A stretch of DNA of 64,000 nucleotides from Limisphaerales bacterium (GCA_004213515.1 SHAK01000005.1:36610-100609), one strand, 5' to 3'; shown: positions 18,921 through 29,012, counted from the first letter of the stretch. Notes: generated by a model not told the origin, from the letters alone. Program-made: numbers and translations.

Positions 18921-21116
18921 CTACTGTAAAGAGTGATAAATTTCAAGAACCCTCTTTAAATCTATACCCACTGGCTTATTCTGTAGTATCCATTCTAAAT
19001 CTTTTTTAGCACTATCAATCTTACGACTTTGAATAAGCAAAACCGCACGAGTCCAACGATCAAAGGCAGAATCAGGTTGTAGAGCAACCATCGGCTCCAC
19101 ATACCTCAACAAATCTGCCGGGGCATCCTTGTTTTGCGCCACCCCCATGAGATTTCGAAGCATTCGCAAAACAATTTCTCGCTTTGTCGAAACCGGAAGT
19201 TCATCCGCAGGAATACTCCGACCACTATTTTCCTTCACCAACTTTTCAGTCTCTTCGATCGTCAATAATTTACCGCCGTCGAATGGGTCAATATACTGTT
19301 CCCTTGTTCCTTGTTTTTGTTTTACTAAGAAATGCCCAGGCGCTCCAACCCCGACAATATTTGAGATACCGCATTGCCGTGCCAGTTCCATTACTAATAT
19401 AGAAAGCGTAATCGGTAATCCCTCGCGATCGTCTAGCACCCTGTTCATGTAACTGTTAGCTTGATTATAGTAATCCTGCCGACTGCCATGAAAACCGTTT
19501 TCTTGAAACATGTAGGACAGCATTTTATTCAACTTGGTATCGGAATCATCAACAGGATCAAACTTCTCAGAAACCTCATCCGCCATGAGTTTTAGTTGTT
19601 TTTCGTAATAGTTGATATCAATTGATGGATCGTCAATCTTGGCGATTAACATTGATGCTCTAAATAGATCAACCCCATTATTCTCATTCTCAAACAATTT
19701 CACCAGTTGGTCGCGCATTAGCAACCTGTGAAGTTCTTTTGAGGATTGACGAAGCATCGTCGCCTGCTGTTCTAGTCGCTTTGCTTCAGAATCCAAATGG
19801 CGCAAAGCCTTCATCGGTGATGCCCCTGCACTGGCGATAGTCGTTTCCTTAAAGCCGCCAGAGCGAGTCGACTCAAGAACCAAAGCTTGGCCAAGCGTTG
19901 TATCAATTGGCTCTGAGTTATCCAGAACCTTTTTATCGAGCTGGAAATTTCTAAAACTAGCAATTGTATTTCGAAACTTGGCTAGCCCAACTCTTCCGGC
20001 ACTTAAAATATTATCGCTAGACTCAAAAATAAGATGCCCATTGACGAAGCAATAAAAACGATCTCCTTCATTTCGAACACGAAGAGTGTTCCAATCTTTC
20101 GGAAGATAATGTCTTGTGATTCGCTGATCAAGTATTGTCCAAGAAAAAACATTCGCGCCATCGAATCGAGTAAGACGCATCTGCCCTCCGCTTGGATAAA
20201 AACCGTAATGCTTGTTTCCCCCATCAGCTGCCCAGACTAAACCGGCTGCTCCGGACTCATCTTGGAGTTTCACTTCAACAGCCAACTCATATGGAATATC
20301 AGGCAATTTTTGTGTAGAAAGACAAAGAGCGCGACCTCCAAAACTATCCCCGACATTACTAACCCGAATCCCTCCGCCCTTCTTTTTCCAATGCCCTCCG
20401 AAAACAGTAGTCCACTCCATGGGGTTTAATTGCCCGATTGTCATCCAGCGCTTAATTGGCACAGGGTTAGGTTTCTCAAGTAGTGGCTTAAGGAGGTTTG
20501 AAGGAATTGCAAAACCAAGGTTATTTGTAACCAGCGACTTTAAGGTAATTACTCCGTGAACTCGTCCATATAAATCAAGCATAGGACCACCGCTGTTTCC
20601 TGGCTCAATGGGAAGAGCTACCTGCAGCATTTCGACATTTTCTATGATACGTCTTGCTGAAACAACGCCTTGAACAAAACTAAAATCCAGACCATGAGGG
20701 GTCCCCATTGCCACTACGGCAGAACCTTGACTCAACTTTGAAGAATCCCCAATTGGCAATGGTGTTAATCCGGTTTTATTAACCCGCAAAATTGCTAAAT
20801 CTAGCGTTCGATCCCATGCATAAACCGATGTCACTTCCAGATCATCACCATTTGCCAATCGAACACGGATCGGTCGACCTTCACCGATGACATGTAGACT
20901 CGTAGCAATCAACCCATCTGAAGAAACCACAAATCCAGTTCCAACACCTTCCTCGTTTTCGTCCCGGCCAAACTGGGTAAGCACAACGATTGAATCCCGA
21001 ATTTGCTTGGCCAAGCTTTTGGCTTCAAGTGGTTTCTCAGTGGGAAGAACTTGGCTAATAGAACTCGAAAATGAGACTAAAAAGCTAAGTACTATGAACA
21101 CAGTGAATTTGTGCAT
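18921..21116 (-). CDS. Trypsin-like protease / DUF1080-like / transglutaminase-like fusion
   Basis: 731 residues with a signal peptide (about 1-22). The first domain is an S1C (HtrA/DegP-type) protease with triad H75 (ATSLHVIG), D106 (RTLDLAIL) and S175 (PGNSGGPM). No PDZ domain follows. Residues about 225-395 form a DUF1080 (3-keto-disaccharide hydrolase/LamG-like) beta-sandwich, with YGFYPSGGQMRLTRF and WNTLRVRNEGDRFYCFVNG. After a helical linker, about 490-640 matches SirB1-type transglutaminase-like proteins (REGLPITLSILVMELARQCG, GVGAPGHFLVK, YIDPFDGGKLL), then TPR-like helices. Probably periplasmic quality control or envelope processing, but this combination is not one I can name. Confidence 0.82.
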   Translation of the reverse strand: MHKFTVFIVLSFLVSFSSSISQVLPTEKPLEAKSLAKQIRDSIVVLTQFGRDENEEGVGTGFVVSSDGLIATSLHVIGEGRPIRVRLANGDDLEVTSVYAWDRTLDLAILRVNKTGLTPLPIGDSSKLSQGSAVVAMGTPHGLDFSFVQGVVSARRIIENVEMLQVALPIEPGNSGGPMLDLYGRVHGVITLKSLVTNNLGFAIPSNLLKPLLEKPNPVPIKRWMTIGQLNPMEWTTVFGGHWKKKGGGIRVSNVGDSFGGRALCLSTQKLPDIPYELAVEVKLQDESGAAGLVWAADGGNKHYGFYPSGGQMRLTRFDGANVFSWTILDQRITRHYLPKDWNTLRVRNEGDRFYCFVNGHLIFESSDNILSAGRVGLAKFRNTIASFRNFQLDKKVLDNSEPIDTTLGQALVLESTRSGGFKETTIASAGASPMKALRHLDSEAKRLEQQATMLRQSSKELHRLLMRDQLVKLFENENNGVDLFRASMLIAKIDDPSIDINYYEKQLKLMADEVSEKFDPVDDSDTKLNKMLSYMFQENGFHGSRQDYYNQANSYMNRVLDDREGLPITLSILVMELARQCGISNIVGVGAPGHFLVKQKQGTREQYIDPFDGGKLLTIEETEKLVKENSGRSIPADELPVSTKREIVLRMLRNLMGVAQNKDAPADLLRYVEPMVALQPDSAFDRWTRAVLLIQSRKIDSAKKDLEWILQNKPVGIDLKRVLEIYHSLQ

Positions 21117-21214
21117 GCAAAAACATAGCTAAAGGGAACTAGTACCGCACGGCTTTTCCTCGTCTCGACAGCAGAAGCTGACTTAGGTAAAACTCTTGAT
21201 GTCAAAATCGAATA

Positions 21215-22924
21215 ATGGAACAAACATACATCTCTTTGATCCGCCGTATCCTACCTGTTTTTCTTGGATTGGCGCTTTTTTCTTCAGCTTTCCCTTCTAA
21301 TCGCCCAAATATCATCATCGCCATGGCTGACGACATGGGCTGGAGTGATATAGGATGCTACGGAGGCGAAATTAATACTCCAAACCTCGATAAACTCGCA
21401 TCGAATGGAATTCGATTTTCTCAGTTTTATAACACTGGCCGATGCTGCCCAACGCGCGCAACACTTCTTACTGGTACATATGCCCATCAAGCCGGAATCG
21501 GACACATGATGGGGAATCGCAATTTACCTGGCTACAAGGGTGACTTGAACAAAAATGTACGAACAATTGCTGAGGTTCTTAAAAGCTCTGGATACGCAAC
21601 ATATATGTCTGGCAAATGGCACGTTACACCTCACATTAAGCCGGAAGGACCTAAATATAATTGGCCAAGGCAACGTGGCTTCGACCGGTTCTACGGAACC
21701 ATTCATGGAGCAGGAAGTTTCTTTGACCCAAATTCACTAACTCGTGAAAACACTCAAATCTCCCCTATCACAGACAAAAGCTACCAACCTAAAAACGGGC
21801 CATACTATTATACTGACGCAATAAACGACCACGCTTCCCGATACATTCGAGAGCATAAAGACAGAGAACAACCTTTTTTCATTTACGTCGCTCACACTGC
21901 CCCACATTGGCCTATGCACGCTCTTCCTGAGGATATCGCTAAGTATAAGGGCAAATACGATAAAGGATGGGATTCAATACGCGATGCTCGTTACAAGCGA
22001 CAACTTAAGATGGGCCTGATCGAGCCTAAATGGAAAATATCCCCAAGAGATCGGAAAGCTTCCAGTTGGAAAGATGCAAAAAACAAAGAATGGGAAATTG
22101 CTCTAATGGAAGTTTACGCAGCAATGGTCGACAGGATGGATCAAGGAATTGGGAACATTGTTAAAGCGCTCGAAGAAACCGGCCAACTTGAAAACACTTT
22201 AATTCTTTTTCTTGCTGACAATGGGGGTTGCGCCGAAAACATGGGACGTCAGAAGGAATTACGATATAAGGATACCAATCCTGAGGAAATTATTCCGATG
22301 GCCAAAGGTGACCTACAAACAGAGATGATCCCTAAACGAACAAGAGACGGCCGCGTCGTCCGCCAAGGAACCTCAGTTATGCCGGGAGACGATACATATC
22401 ACGGCTACGGGTTGGCTTGGGCGAACGCCAGCAATACACCTTTTCGTGAATACAAACACTGGGTACACGAAGGCGGAATTAGTTCCCCTCTCATTGCTCA
22501 CTGGCCTAAAGGAATCAACAAAAAAAGAAATGGAAAACTTGAGAACCAACCCGGCCACCTCATTGACCTGATGGCAACCTGCGTCGACTTAGCGAAATCT
22601 AAGTACCCAAAAAAAGTCGATAATGTACAAATCGTTCCACTACAAGGTGTTTCACTCGTTCGCGCTTTCAACGGCAAGAAACTTCACCGCAAAAAACCTA
22701 TCTACTGGGAACACGAGGGAAACCGTGCAATGCGAGATGGAAAGTGGAAATTGGTTGCAAAGGGATCAACAGGCCCCTGGGAACTTTACAACATTAAAGA
22801 TGACCGCACTGAACTAAATAATCTTTCAGAAAAAAACCCAAAGCGCCTAAAACGCATGGCCAAAGACTGGGAGGCATGGGCATTATCATCACTTGCAAAG
22901 CCTTGGCCATGGAAGAAAAATTAA
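21215..22924 (+). CDS. Secreted arylsulfatase-type sulfatase
   Basis: 569 residues with a signal peptide ending near residue 27. Sulfatase fold with calcium aspartates D39/D40 in IIIAMADDMGW and the C-x-P-x-R signature CCPTR (77-81), in which C77 would be converted to formylglycine. The later motif LILFLADNGG supplies further metal ligands, and KPIYWEHEGNRAMRDGKWKL marks the C-terminal domain of arylsulfatase A-like enzymes. It hydrolyses sulfate esters, plausibly of algal polysaccharide. No Cys-type maturase is in the window (the FGE-like protein at 48003 lacks the cysteine pair). A convergent Gfo/Idh/MocA operon follows. Confidence 0.93.
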   Translation: MEQTYISLIRRILPVFLGLALFSSAFPSNRPNIIIAMADDMGWSDIGCYGGEINTPNLDKLASNGIRFSQFYNTGRCCPTRATLLTGTYAHQAGIGHMMGNRNLPGYKGDLNKNVRTIAEVLKSSGYATYMSGKWHVTPHIKPEGPKYNWPRQRGFDRFYGTIHGAGSFFDPNSLTRENTQISPITDKSYQPKNGPYYYTDAINDHASRYIREHKDREQPFFIYVAHTAPHWPMHALPEDIAKYKGKYDKGWDSIRDARYKRQLKMGLIEPKWKISPRDRKASSWKDAKNKEWEIALMEVYAAMVDRMDQGIGNIVKALEETGQLENTLILFLADNGGCAENMGRQKELRYKDTNPEEIIPMAKGDLQTEMIPKRTRDGRVVRQGTSVMPGDDTYHGYGLAWANASNTPFREYKHWVHEGGISSPLIAHWPKGINKKRNGKLENQPGHLIDLMATCVDLAKSKYPKKVDNVQIVPLQGVSLVRAFNGKKLHRKKPIYWEHEGNRAMRDGKWKLVAKGSTGPWELYNIKDDRTELNNLSEKNPKRLKRMAKDWEAWALSSLAKPWPWKKN

Positions 22925-22956
22925 AAAAGAACGCCTGCATACAAATCTTGCAAGCG
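22921..22956 (-). terminator. Terminator of the three-gene oxidoreductase operon
   Basis: Read on the minus strand: CGCTTGCA (22956-22949), a 9-base loop, TGCAGGCG (22939-22932, one G-U pair), then TTCTTTTTTAA. It sits directly after the stop codon of the last Gfo/Idh/MocA gene and slightly overlaps the 3' end of the convergent sulfatase gene. Confidence 0.65.
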
Positions 22957-22957
22957 C

Positions 22958-24091
22958 TTAAACCTTAACCCAACGACGTGTATTTGCTGACTTCTCTACC
23001 GACTCGAGAACCTGTTGATTTTTTAAACCGTCCTCAAATGTTGGCTGTACAGATTTCCCCTCAGCCACAGCGTTTATGAAGTCAGCTATAGTGTGAACAA
23101 AGGTATGCTCATACCCAATAATGTGACCGGGAGGCCACCATTGACCAACATATGGGTGGACTCCATTCTGCTGGGTAACAATTATATCTGAAAAACCTTG
23201 CCGATCCAAAGGAACCGAATTATCGAAATATTTCAATCGGTTCATGTCTTCGAGATTAAACTCGAGCGAGCCTTTAGCGCCGTTAATCTCGATGTGAATA
23301 TGATTTTTGCGGCCGGTAGCGAAACGCGTCGCTTCAAGATTAGCCAAAGCTCCATTTTTAAATCGACCGATAAACTGAGCGGCATCATCTACAGAAACGC
23401 GACCCATTTTTTTTGGGTTATCCGGGAGTGGGCGCTGTTTAATAAAGGTATGCATCTGCCCACTAACTTCATCAAATTCGCCAACTAGAAAACGGGCCAG
23501 ATCAATTATGTGAGCATTGATATCACCATGAGCCCCACTACCTGCATATTGCTTTTGCATTCGCCAAAGGCGCGGTGCCTTTGGATCCACAAGCCAACTT
23601 TGCGAGTAGCGCGCATGATAGTGACGTATCTCACCAAGAACACCTTCTTTAATCATTTTCTTAGCTTGGGCAATTGCAGGGATGCGACGATAATTATGGC
23701 AGATCATGTGTGTGACCTTAGATTTTTTTACAGCCTGCAACATCTGACGACATTGCTTCACGTTCATGGCCAATGGTTTTTCACAGAGGATGTGTTTACC
23801 TGCCTTAGCCGCTGCGATTGCTATTTCTGCATGAGAATCATTAGGAGTATTGATATCTATAATATCTATTTCCGGATTGGCGACAACCTTTCGCCAATCG
23901 GTTTCCATATGATCCCATCCGTATTGTTTACGAGACTTCTCAACAGCAGTCGAGTTTCGACCACAAATCGTATGCATACAAATATCTCGCTTAAGATCAA
24001 AAAAACGGGATGCCTGACGCCACCCATTACTATGGGCCTTACCCATAAAAAGATAACCGATAAGGCCAACATTTAATTTCTTTTTTGCCAC
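22958..24091 (-). CDS. Gfo/Idh/MocA family oxidoreductase (third of operon)
   Basis: 377 residues, cytoplasmic (no leader). Rossmann motif GLIGYLFMGKAHSNGW, then ILCEKPLAM as the EKP motif. The substrate domain contains GSGAHGDINAHIIDLARFLV, with the conserved D-x3-H spacing for sugar binding. The C-terminus carries SVQPTFEDGLKNQQVLESVEKS, typical of inositol-dehydrogenase-like members. NAD(P)-dependent sugar or cyclitol oxidation is likely. It follows the two paralogues on the minus strand after a 50-base gap and ends at a terminator. Confidence 0.88.
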   Translation of the reverse strand: MAKKKLNVGLIGYLFMGKAHSNGWRQASRFFDLKRDICMHTICGRNSTAVEKSRKQYGWDHMETDWRKVVANPEIDIIDINTPNDSHAEIAIAAAKAGKHILCEKPLAMNVKQCRQMLQAVKKSKVTHMICHNYRRIPAIAQAKKMIKEGVLGEIRHYHARYSQSWLVDPKAPRLWRMQKQYAGSGAHGDINAHIIDLARFLVGEFDEVSGQMHTFIKQRPLPDNPKKMGRVSVDDAAQFIGRFKNGALANLEATRFATGRKNHIHIEINGAKGSLEFNLEDMNRLKYFDNSVPLDRQGFSDIIVTQQNGVHPYVGQWWPPGHIIGYEHTFVHTIADFINAVAEGKSVQPTFEDGLKNQQVLESVEKSANTRRWVKV

Positions 24092-24141
24092 AATAAATTA
24101 AGAAAGACTAAAAAACTGTAAATTAATAGAAAAGGAAAACA

Positions 24142-25227
24142 TTAGGAAATAACCACCGGACGGCCTGAAGATGCCGATTCATAAGTAGCATCAATGATTT
24201 TCATTAGCTTCAAAGCTTGATCAGGAGTATTTAAAGGCTTCTCATCTCCTTCAATAGTAAGCACAAAATTTTGAGCAGCTCTAATCCTACCCATGTCTTC
24301 ATTAGGCTCAGTAATTATTGAACGATTAACTGAACGCCCGTTCTCTTGAACATATAATTCACAATCATCAATTGAAGTCTCATCCAGTCCATCAACATTA
24401 AAAAGGCGACGAATCATTCCACCAGCTTTTTGACCCTGAAAAGTAACAGACACCTCTTCTCTTTTATTCATCTCAGCCCAAGAAACTTGGTAAGAGAGTA
24501 CTTGCCCAGTAGTAAAACGAATAAAACCGTGAGCTGCACTTTCCACATCTGTAACACCATCTGCTACATCTGGAATACCCCAAGGACCTTTAAATGATTT
24601 ATTTTCAATAAAGTCATTAAATGTTTGAGCGAGGACATGTTGAGGATCAGGATAACCCATATAGAAAAGAGCCAAATCAAGCATATGAAGCAAATCAATA
24701 ACTGGACCACCTCCTGAAAGCTTCTTGTTGGTAAACCACCCACCGAAACCTGGAATACCTGTCCTACGAATCCATTTGGCTTGAGCGGAATTAATCATTC
24801 CAACATCACCAGAATTAATATAATCCATCAAAGCATAAGACTCTGGCCGAGCACGATTATTAAAGTCAAACATTAGCACCTTACTTTGATTCTCTGCTAC
24901 ATCTTTCATTTCAGCTACTTCAGCAGCATTAAGAGCTGGAGGTTTTTCACAGAACACATGTTTACCAGCCTGAAGTAATTGGATTGCCAAAGGCTTATGA
25001 AAACGATTTGGAGTAATCACACTTACAGCATCTAATTCCGGTAACTTTTGAAGCATATCAGAAACGTCGCTAAAGACATTTTCGACATTGAGACCAGCTG
25101 CCGCATTGCCTGCAGCTACTTCATTAACGTCACATATAGCAACAATATCAGCACCCGCCGCACGAAATCCTGCAGCGTGATACTGCAACATTCCGCCTGC
25201 TCCAATAATTCCTACTTTGGTAGACAT
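24142..25227 (-). CDS. Gfo/Idh/MocA family oxidoreductase (second of operon)
   Basis: 361 residues, cytoplasmic. N-terminal nucleotide-binding motif GIIGAGGMLQYHAAGF and VVAICDVNEV-like strand (DIVAICDVNEVAAG); EKP motif as VFCEKPPALNAAEV, with a proline where Leu or Val is usual. The middle has LSGGGPVIDLLHMLDLALFYMG, the typical helix with D and H near the active site. It starts 4 bases after the stop of the preceding paralogue, so the two are surely co-transcribed. The substrate is unknown. Confidence 0.88.
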   Translation of the reverse strand: MSTKVGIIGAGGMLQYHAAGFRAAGADIVAICDVNEVAAGNAAAGLNVENVFSDVSDMLQKLPELDAVSVITPNRFHKPLAIQLLQAGKHVFCEKPPALNAAEVAEMKDVAENQSKVLMFDFNNRARPESYALMDYINSGDVGMINSAQAKWIRRTGIPGFGGWFTNKKLSGGGPVIDLLHMLDLALFYMGYPDPQHVLAQTFNDFIENKSFKGPWGIPDVADGVTDVESAAHGFIRFTTGQVLSYQVSWAEMNKREEVSVTFQGQKAGGMIRRLFNVDGLDETSIDDCELYVQENGRSVNRSIITEPNEDMGRIRAAQNFVLTIEGDEKPLNTPDQALKLMKIIDATYESASSGRPVVIS

Positions 25228-25231
25228 AATT

Positions 25232-26392
25232 TTATATACGAGGGAATTTTACCCATTTCTCTTTTGACTTAGAACTTTTTACCACTGTTTCAATAAACGC
25301 CATTCCAATAATGCCGTCTCTGATATCTGGAAAATCATATCCTTTCTTTCGAGGAAACTTTCCTGCCACCTCATCCCTTATAGCCTCAGCTGCAGCATTA
25401 TAAACATTAGCAAATGCTTCAATAAAACCTTCTGGGTGCCCAAAAGGAATACGAGTATTAGCAGCAGCGGCACCGCCTATATAAGAATTTCCGCGACGAT
25501 AAATCTGCCGAGGGGCACGCGCATCCTTCACAATTAATTCGTTAGGATGTTCCTGATACCATTCAAGAGACTTCTTTGTCCCATATACTCTGATATTCAA
25601 ATTATTCTCATCACCGTTTGAGACCTGAGATGCATAAATAATACCACGCGCACCACCTTTAAATTTTACGAGTAAATTGCCATCATCATCTAGCACTCTG
25701 CCGGGAATATTCACACTAAGATCGGCACAAAGACTTTCAATTTCTAAACCAGTGATATAATGGACCAAATTTTCGGCATGCGTGCCAATATCACCCATGC
25801 AATTAGAAATACCTGAAACTTTTGGATTTGCACGCCAGTTAGCAATTGATTTGTCCTCACCTGTAAGGGAAGTGATCGCATAACCTTGAGGGTACTCACA
25901 AACAATCTTTATAATTTTCCCAAGGTCACCTTTACTTACCATTTCTTTAGCAAGCTTAACCATCGGGTATCCGGTATAATTATGAGTTAATGCAAAAACC
26001 TTTTTTGATTTCTTAATTATTTTTCGCAACTCTTTAGCCTCTGCTAAATCATATGTAACTGGCTTATCACAAATCACATTAAACCCAGCCTGAAGAAAGG
26101 TCTTGGCAACATCAAAATGAAGATAGTTCTGAACTACGATGCTAACAAAATCTATCCTCTCCTCAGCCGGCAAAGCAGCTTCAGAAACAGCCATCTCCTG
26201 ATAACTCTTATAAACACGAGAAGGATCAAGATGGAAATCTTTACCAGATTGCTTAGATTTTTTTGCATCTGAAGAAAATGCCCCCGCCACTAATTCGATC
26301 TGCCCGTCTAAATTGGCAGCATTACGATGCACGGATCCAATAAAGGCACCTCGGCCTCCACCTACCATTCCAAAACGAAGTTTTCTTTTCAT
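25232..26392 (-). CDS. Gfo/Idh/MocA family oxidoreductase (first of operon)
   Basis: 386 residues, cytoplasmic. The nucleotide motif is MVGGGRGAFIGSVHR, and the active-site motif is VICDKPVTYD, with Asp replacing Glu of EKP. SGISNCMGDIGTHAENLVHYIT provides the D-x2-x-H pattern of the sugar site. The C-terminus ends in a conserved DGIIGMAFIETVVKSS helix. First gene of the operon; its promoter must lie in the 148-base region shared with lpxD. Together with its two divergent paralogues it suggests successive oxidation or epimerisation of one sugar. Confidence 0.88.
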   Translation of the reverse strand: MKRKLRFGMVGGGRGAFIGSVHRNAANLDGQIELVAGAFSSDAKKSKQSGKDFHLDPSRVYKSYQEMAVSEAALPAEERIDFVSIVVQNYLHFDVAKTFLQAGFNVICDKPVTYDLAEAKELRKIIKKSKKVFALTHNYTGYPMVKLAKEMVSKGDLGKIIKIVCEYPQGYAITSLTGEDKSIANWRANPKVSGISNCMGDIGTHAENLVHYITGLEIESLCADLSVNIPGRVLDDDGNLLVKFKGGARGIIYASQVSNGDENNLNIRVYGTKKSLEWYQEHPNELIVKDARAPRQIYRRGNSYIGGAAAANTRIPFGHPEGFIEAFANVYNAAAEAIRDEVAGKFPRKKGYDFPDIRDGIIGMAFIETVVKSSKSKEKWVKFPRI

Positions 26393-26480
26393 TACTTAAA
26401 AAAAATACCAAATTCTAACTGTAAATCAGGAAAGTTGATTGCCTAAAAATGAAGCGGGTTTATAGTGGCCTGCGAGTAAC

Positions 26481-26497
26481 AAGTCAACGCGTGACTT
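26481..26497. promoter_or_regulatory. Operator-like inverted repeat between divergent genes
   Basis: AAGTCA (26481-26486) and TGACTT (26492-26497) are separated by 5 bases, giving a 17-base dyad. It is 43 bases before the lpxD start and about 84 bases before the start of the oxidoreductase operon. It could be a regulator site or a chance repeat. Confidence 0.3.
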
Positions 26498-26540
26498 ACC
26501 AGCAGAAAAAGGATCTGGGTTCATCAAATCCCTATAATTT

Positions 26541-27566
26541 ATGAGTTTCACCGCCGGCGAAATAGCCAAAAAAGTTAATGGGGAAGTTATAGGTAACAAG
26601 GCAATTACTATTACAGGTTTTTCAAAGGCCGATTTGGCAAGTTGCGGGGACTTAACTTTTGCTGAAAACGAATACTTTTTTTCTCTTGCAGACAAAAGCC
26701 AAGCAAGTGCCATTCTGGCTCAATCTGGATTTCATTCAAATAACAAAACAGTAATACAAGTTAAAGATGCTCGAATTGCTTTCGCTCGAGTCCTTCCACT
26801 ATTTTTCAACGAGAAACCTTTCACACCTGGCATTCACCCTTCAGCAATTATTGCAGATTCCGCCGAAATTTCTGACTCAGCTTTTGTTGGTGCAAATTGC
26901 ATTATTGATGAAGGATCAAAAATTGGAAACAAATCTTTCATCCAAGCAAATTGTAACATTGGCAAAAACACAATTGTCGGAAATGAAGTGAGACTTTTCC
27001 CAAATGTAAGTATTTATTCTGCATGTCATATTCATAACAATGTTAGAATTCACTCTGGCACTGTGATTGGATCAGATGGATTCGGATATGTTTTCGACAA
27101 AGATCATCATCGGAAAATACTTCAGATTGGCGGAGTTATTATAGAAGACGATGTAGAGATAGGTGCAAATTGTACAATTGATCGCGGAGCACTGGAAGAT
27201 ACAGTTATTGGACGCGGAAGCAAAATTGATAACCTTGTTCAGATAGGACATAATGTAATCATAGGCGAGCACTGCATAATTGTTGCTCAAAATGCAATTG
27301 GAGGAAGTAGTCATATTGGATCATTCTCAGTACTAGCTGGGCAAGTAGGAGTTGCTGGACATTTAAAAATCGGACCAAAAAGTATTGTTGCTGCAAAATC
27401 TGGCGTTATCACTGACCTAGAAGGAAACAATCAATATATGGGATTCCCCGCAGTTCCATCACAAGAAGCTAAACGCCAAATAGTTGCTACTAAAAATCTC
27501 CCAAAATTAGGTAAACGTGTCACAAAGATTGAAAATGCCATTCGCAAGCTTGATGGGTTTTTATGA
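26541..27566 (+). CDS. lpxD: UDP-3-O-acylglucosamine N-acyltransferase
   Basis: 341 residues, the same length as E. coli LpxD. It transfers the hydroxyacyl chain from acyl carrier protein to the 2-amino group in lipid A synthesis, so the organism makes lipid A and is diderm. The N-terminal uridine-binding domain ([29 protein letters not shown]) precedes a left-handed beta helix of hexapeptide repeats. The catalytic histidine is H237 in [12 protein letters not shown], and [21 protein letters not shown] matches the substrate loop. No other lpx genes are adjacent. Confidence 0.96.
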   Translation: MSFTAGEIAKKVNGEVIGNKAITITGFSKADLASCGDLTFAENEYFFSLADKSQASAILAQSGFHSNNKTVIQVKDARIAFARVLPLFFNEKPFTPGIHPSAIIADSAEISDSAFVGANCIIDEGSKIGNKSFIQANCNIGKNTIVGNEVRLFPNVSIYSACHIHNNVRIHSGTVIGSDGFGYVFDKDHHRKILQIGGVIIEDDVEIGANCTIDRGALEDTVIGRGSKIDNLVQIGHNVIIGEHCIIVAQNAIGGSSHIGSFSVLAGQVGVAGHLKIGPKSIVAAKSGVITDLEGNNQYMGFPAVPSQEAKRQIVATKNLPKLGKRVTKIENAIRKLDGFL

Positions 27567-27639
27567 ATTAATTTTCACCATCTTTCTCACAACTTATTGT
27601 TTTTAATCTAGATTCATACTTACAAACCCATACTTTAAA

Positions 27640-28947
27640 ATGAAATGGTACAGACAACTTCACTGGCAAATAATTATCGGAATGGTTTTTGGACTTCTTT
27701 TCGGTATATGTGCCGCAAAATTTCAATGGATCGAATTCGCCACAAACTGGGTTATTCCTTTTGGCGATATATTTATGAATCTACTCAAATTGATTGCTGT
27801 ACCGTTAGTGCTAACATCATTAGTCGCCGGTGTAGCATCCTTATCAGATTTCAAAAAACTGTCCCGAATGGGAGGTAAGACTATAGCCATATACATAGCT
27901 ACTACTGCAATAGCTGTAACAATTGGATTACTTGTAGTTAACGTTATAAAACCCGGTGAAAAATTCCCAGACAAGACAAGAGACGAATTAAAAGCTCAAT
28001 ACAAGACCACTGTTGAGTCTAAAGAAGAAACAGCAAAAGTCGTTGATAAAAGAGGACCATTACAGCCACTAATAGACATGGTTCCTGAGAACTTTTTTGG
28101 ATCAGCTTCAAGCAATAGCAATATGCTTCAATTAGTATTTGTTTCATTACTCATCGGCATAGCGCTCGTTCAAGTCGAAAAAGAACAACGAAAGCATGTT
28201 CTATCATTGTTTGAAGGGCTCCAATCAGTTGTAATCAAACTTGTAAATATGATTATGATAATAGCTCCAATTGGGGTTTTTGCTCTTATAACTAAAACAA
28301 TTACAACCTTAACTGTTGGAGATGATGGCCAAGCTGATCTTAGTCAAATTGGATCAATTCTAGGAGCATTAGGTTACTACTGTATCGCAGTAATTATTGG
28401 TTTATTATTACATATCACTATTGTTTACATTGGTATTCTAAAATTCTTCACATCAATTAATATATCACGTTTTTTCAAAGCTATAGGTCCGGCGCAATTA
28501 CTAGCTTTCTCAACAAGCTCCAGTGGAGCAACACTTCCGGTTACAATGAGACAGTGTCGAGAAAAATTAGGCACATCAAAAGAGACAACTTCTTTTGTTT
28601 TACCGCTTGGGGCTACTATTAACATGGATGGCACTGCTCTTTACCAAGCTGTTGCAGCAGCATTTATCGCGCAAGTATATAGTATAGACTTAACTATGAC
28701 TGCTCAAATAACAATCGTCCTTACAGCTGTAATGGCTTCGATCGGCACCGCTGCCGTTCCAGGTGCAGGTATAATAATGCTAGTCATCATTTTAGAATCA
28801 GTAGACATACCAAGCGAAGGGATAGCTTTAATTTTAGGTGTGGATCGAATCTTAGACATGTTACGAACCACAACAAATGTCACAGGGGACGCATCTGTAT
28901 GCGCAGTAATTGATCACTCAGAAAAACAAATACCCGCAAAACAATAG
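27640..28947 (+). CDS. Dicarboxylate/amino acid:cation symporter (DAACS family)
   Basis: 435 residues with about eight membrane helices plus re-entrant loops. The hairpin serines appear in FSTSSSGATLPVTMRQC, and the substrate/sodium motif NMDGTALYQAVAAAFIAQ follows, both diagnostic for the GltP/DctA (glutamate transporter homologue) family. It imports glutamate, aspartate or C4-dicarboxylates with sodium or protons. The charged stretch KDKTRDELKAQYKTTVESKEE-like region near residue 115-150 is an extended loop. Monocistronic in appearance. Confidence 0.93.
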   Translation: MKWYRQLHWQIIIGMVFGLLFGICAAKFQWIEFATNWVIPFGDIFMNLLKLIAVPLVLTSLVAGVASLSDFKKLSRMGGKTIAIYIATTAIAVTIGLLVVNVIKPGEKFPDKTRDELKAQYKTTVESKEETAKVVDKRGPLQPLIDMVPENFFGSASSNSNMLQLVFVSLLIGIALVQVEKEQRKHVLSLFEGLQSVVIKLVNMIMIIAPIGVFALITKTITTLTVGDDGQADLSQIGSILGALGYYCIAVIIGLLLHITIVYIGILKFFTSINISRFFKAIGPAQLLAFSTSSSGATLPVTMRQCREKLGTSKETTSFVLPLGATINMDGTALYQAVAAAFIAQVYSIDLTMTAQITIVLTAVMASIGTAAVPGAGIIMLVIILESVDIPSEGIALILGVDRILDMLRTTTNVTGDASVCAVIDHSEKQIPAKQ

Positions 28948-29012
28948 AATTATGATGCGTCACATTAGGGTTTGATCTTGCTGCTAATAATAATAGCCCT
29001 TAAAATCTGGGA

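Noticed and set aside
23510..24076. 188-codon open frame on the plus strand
   Set aside because: It lies wholly antisense to a well-supported Gfo/Idh/MocA gene and its translation has no family-like pattern.
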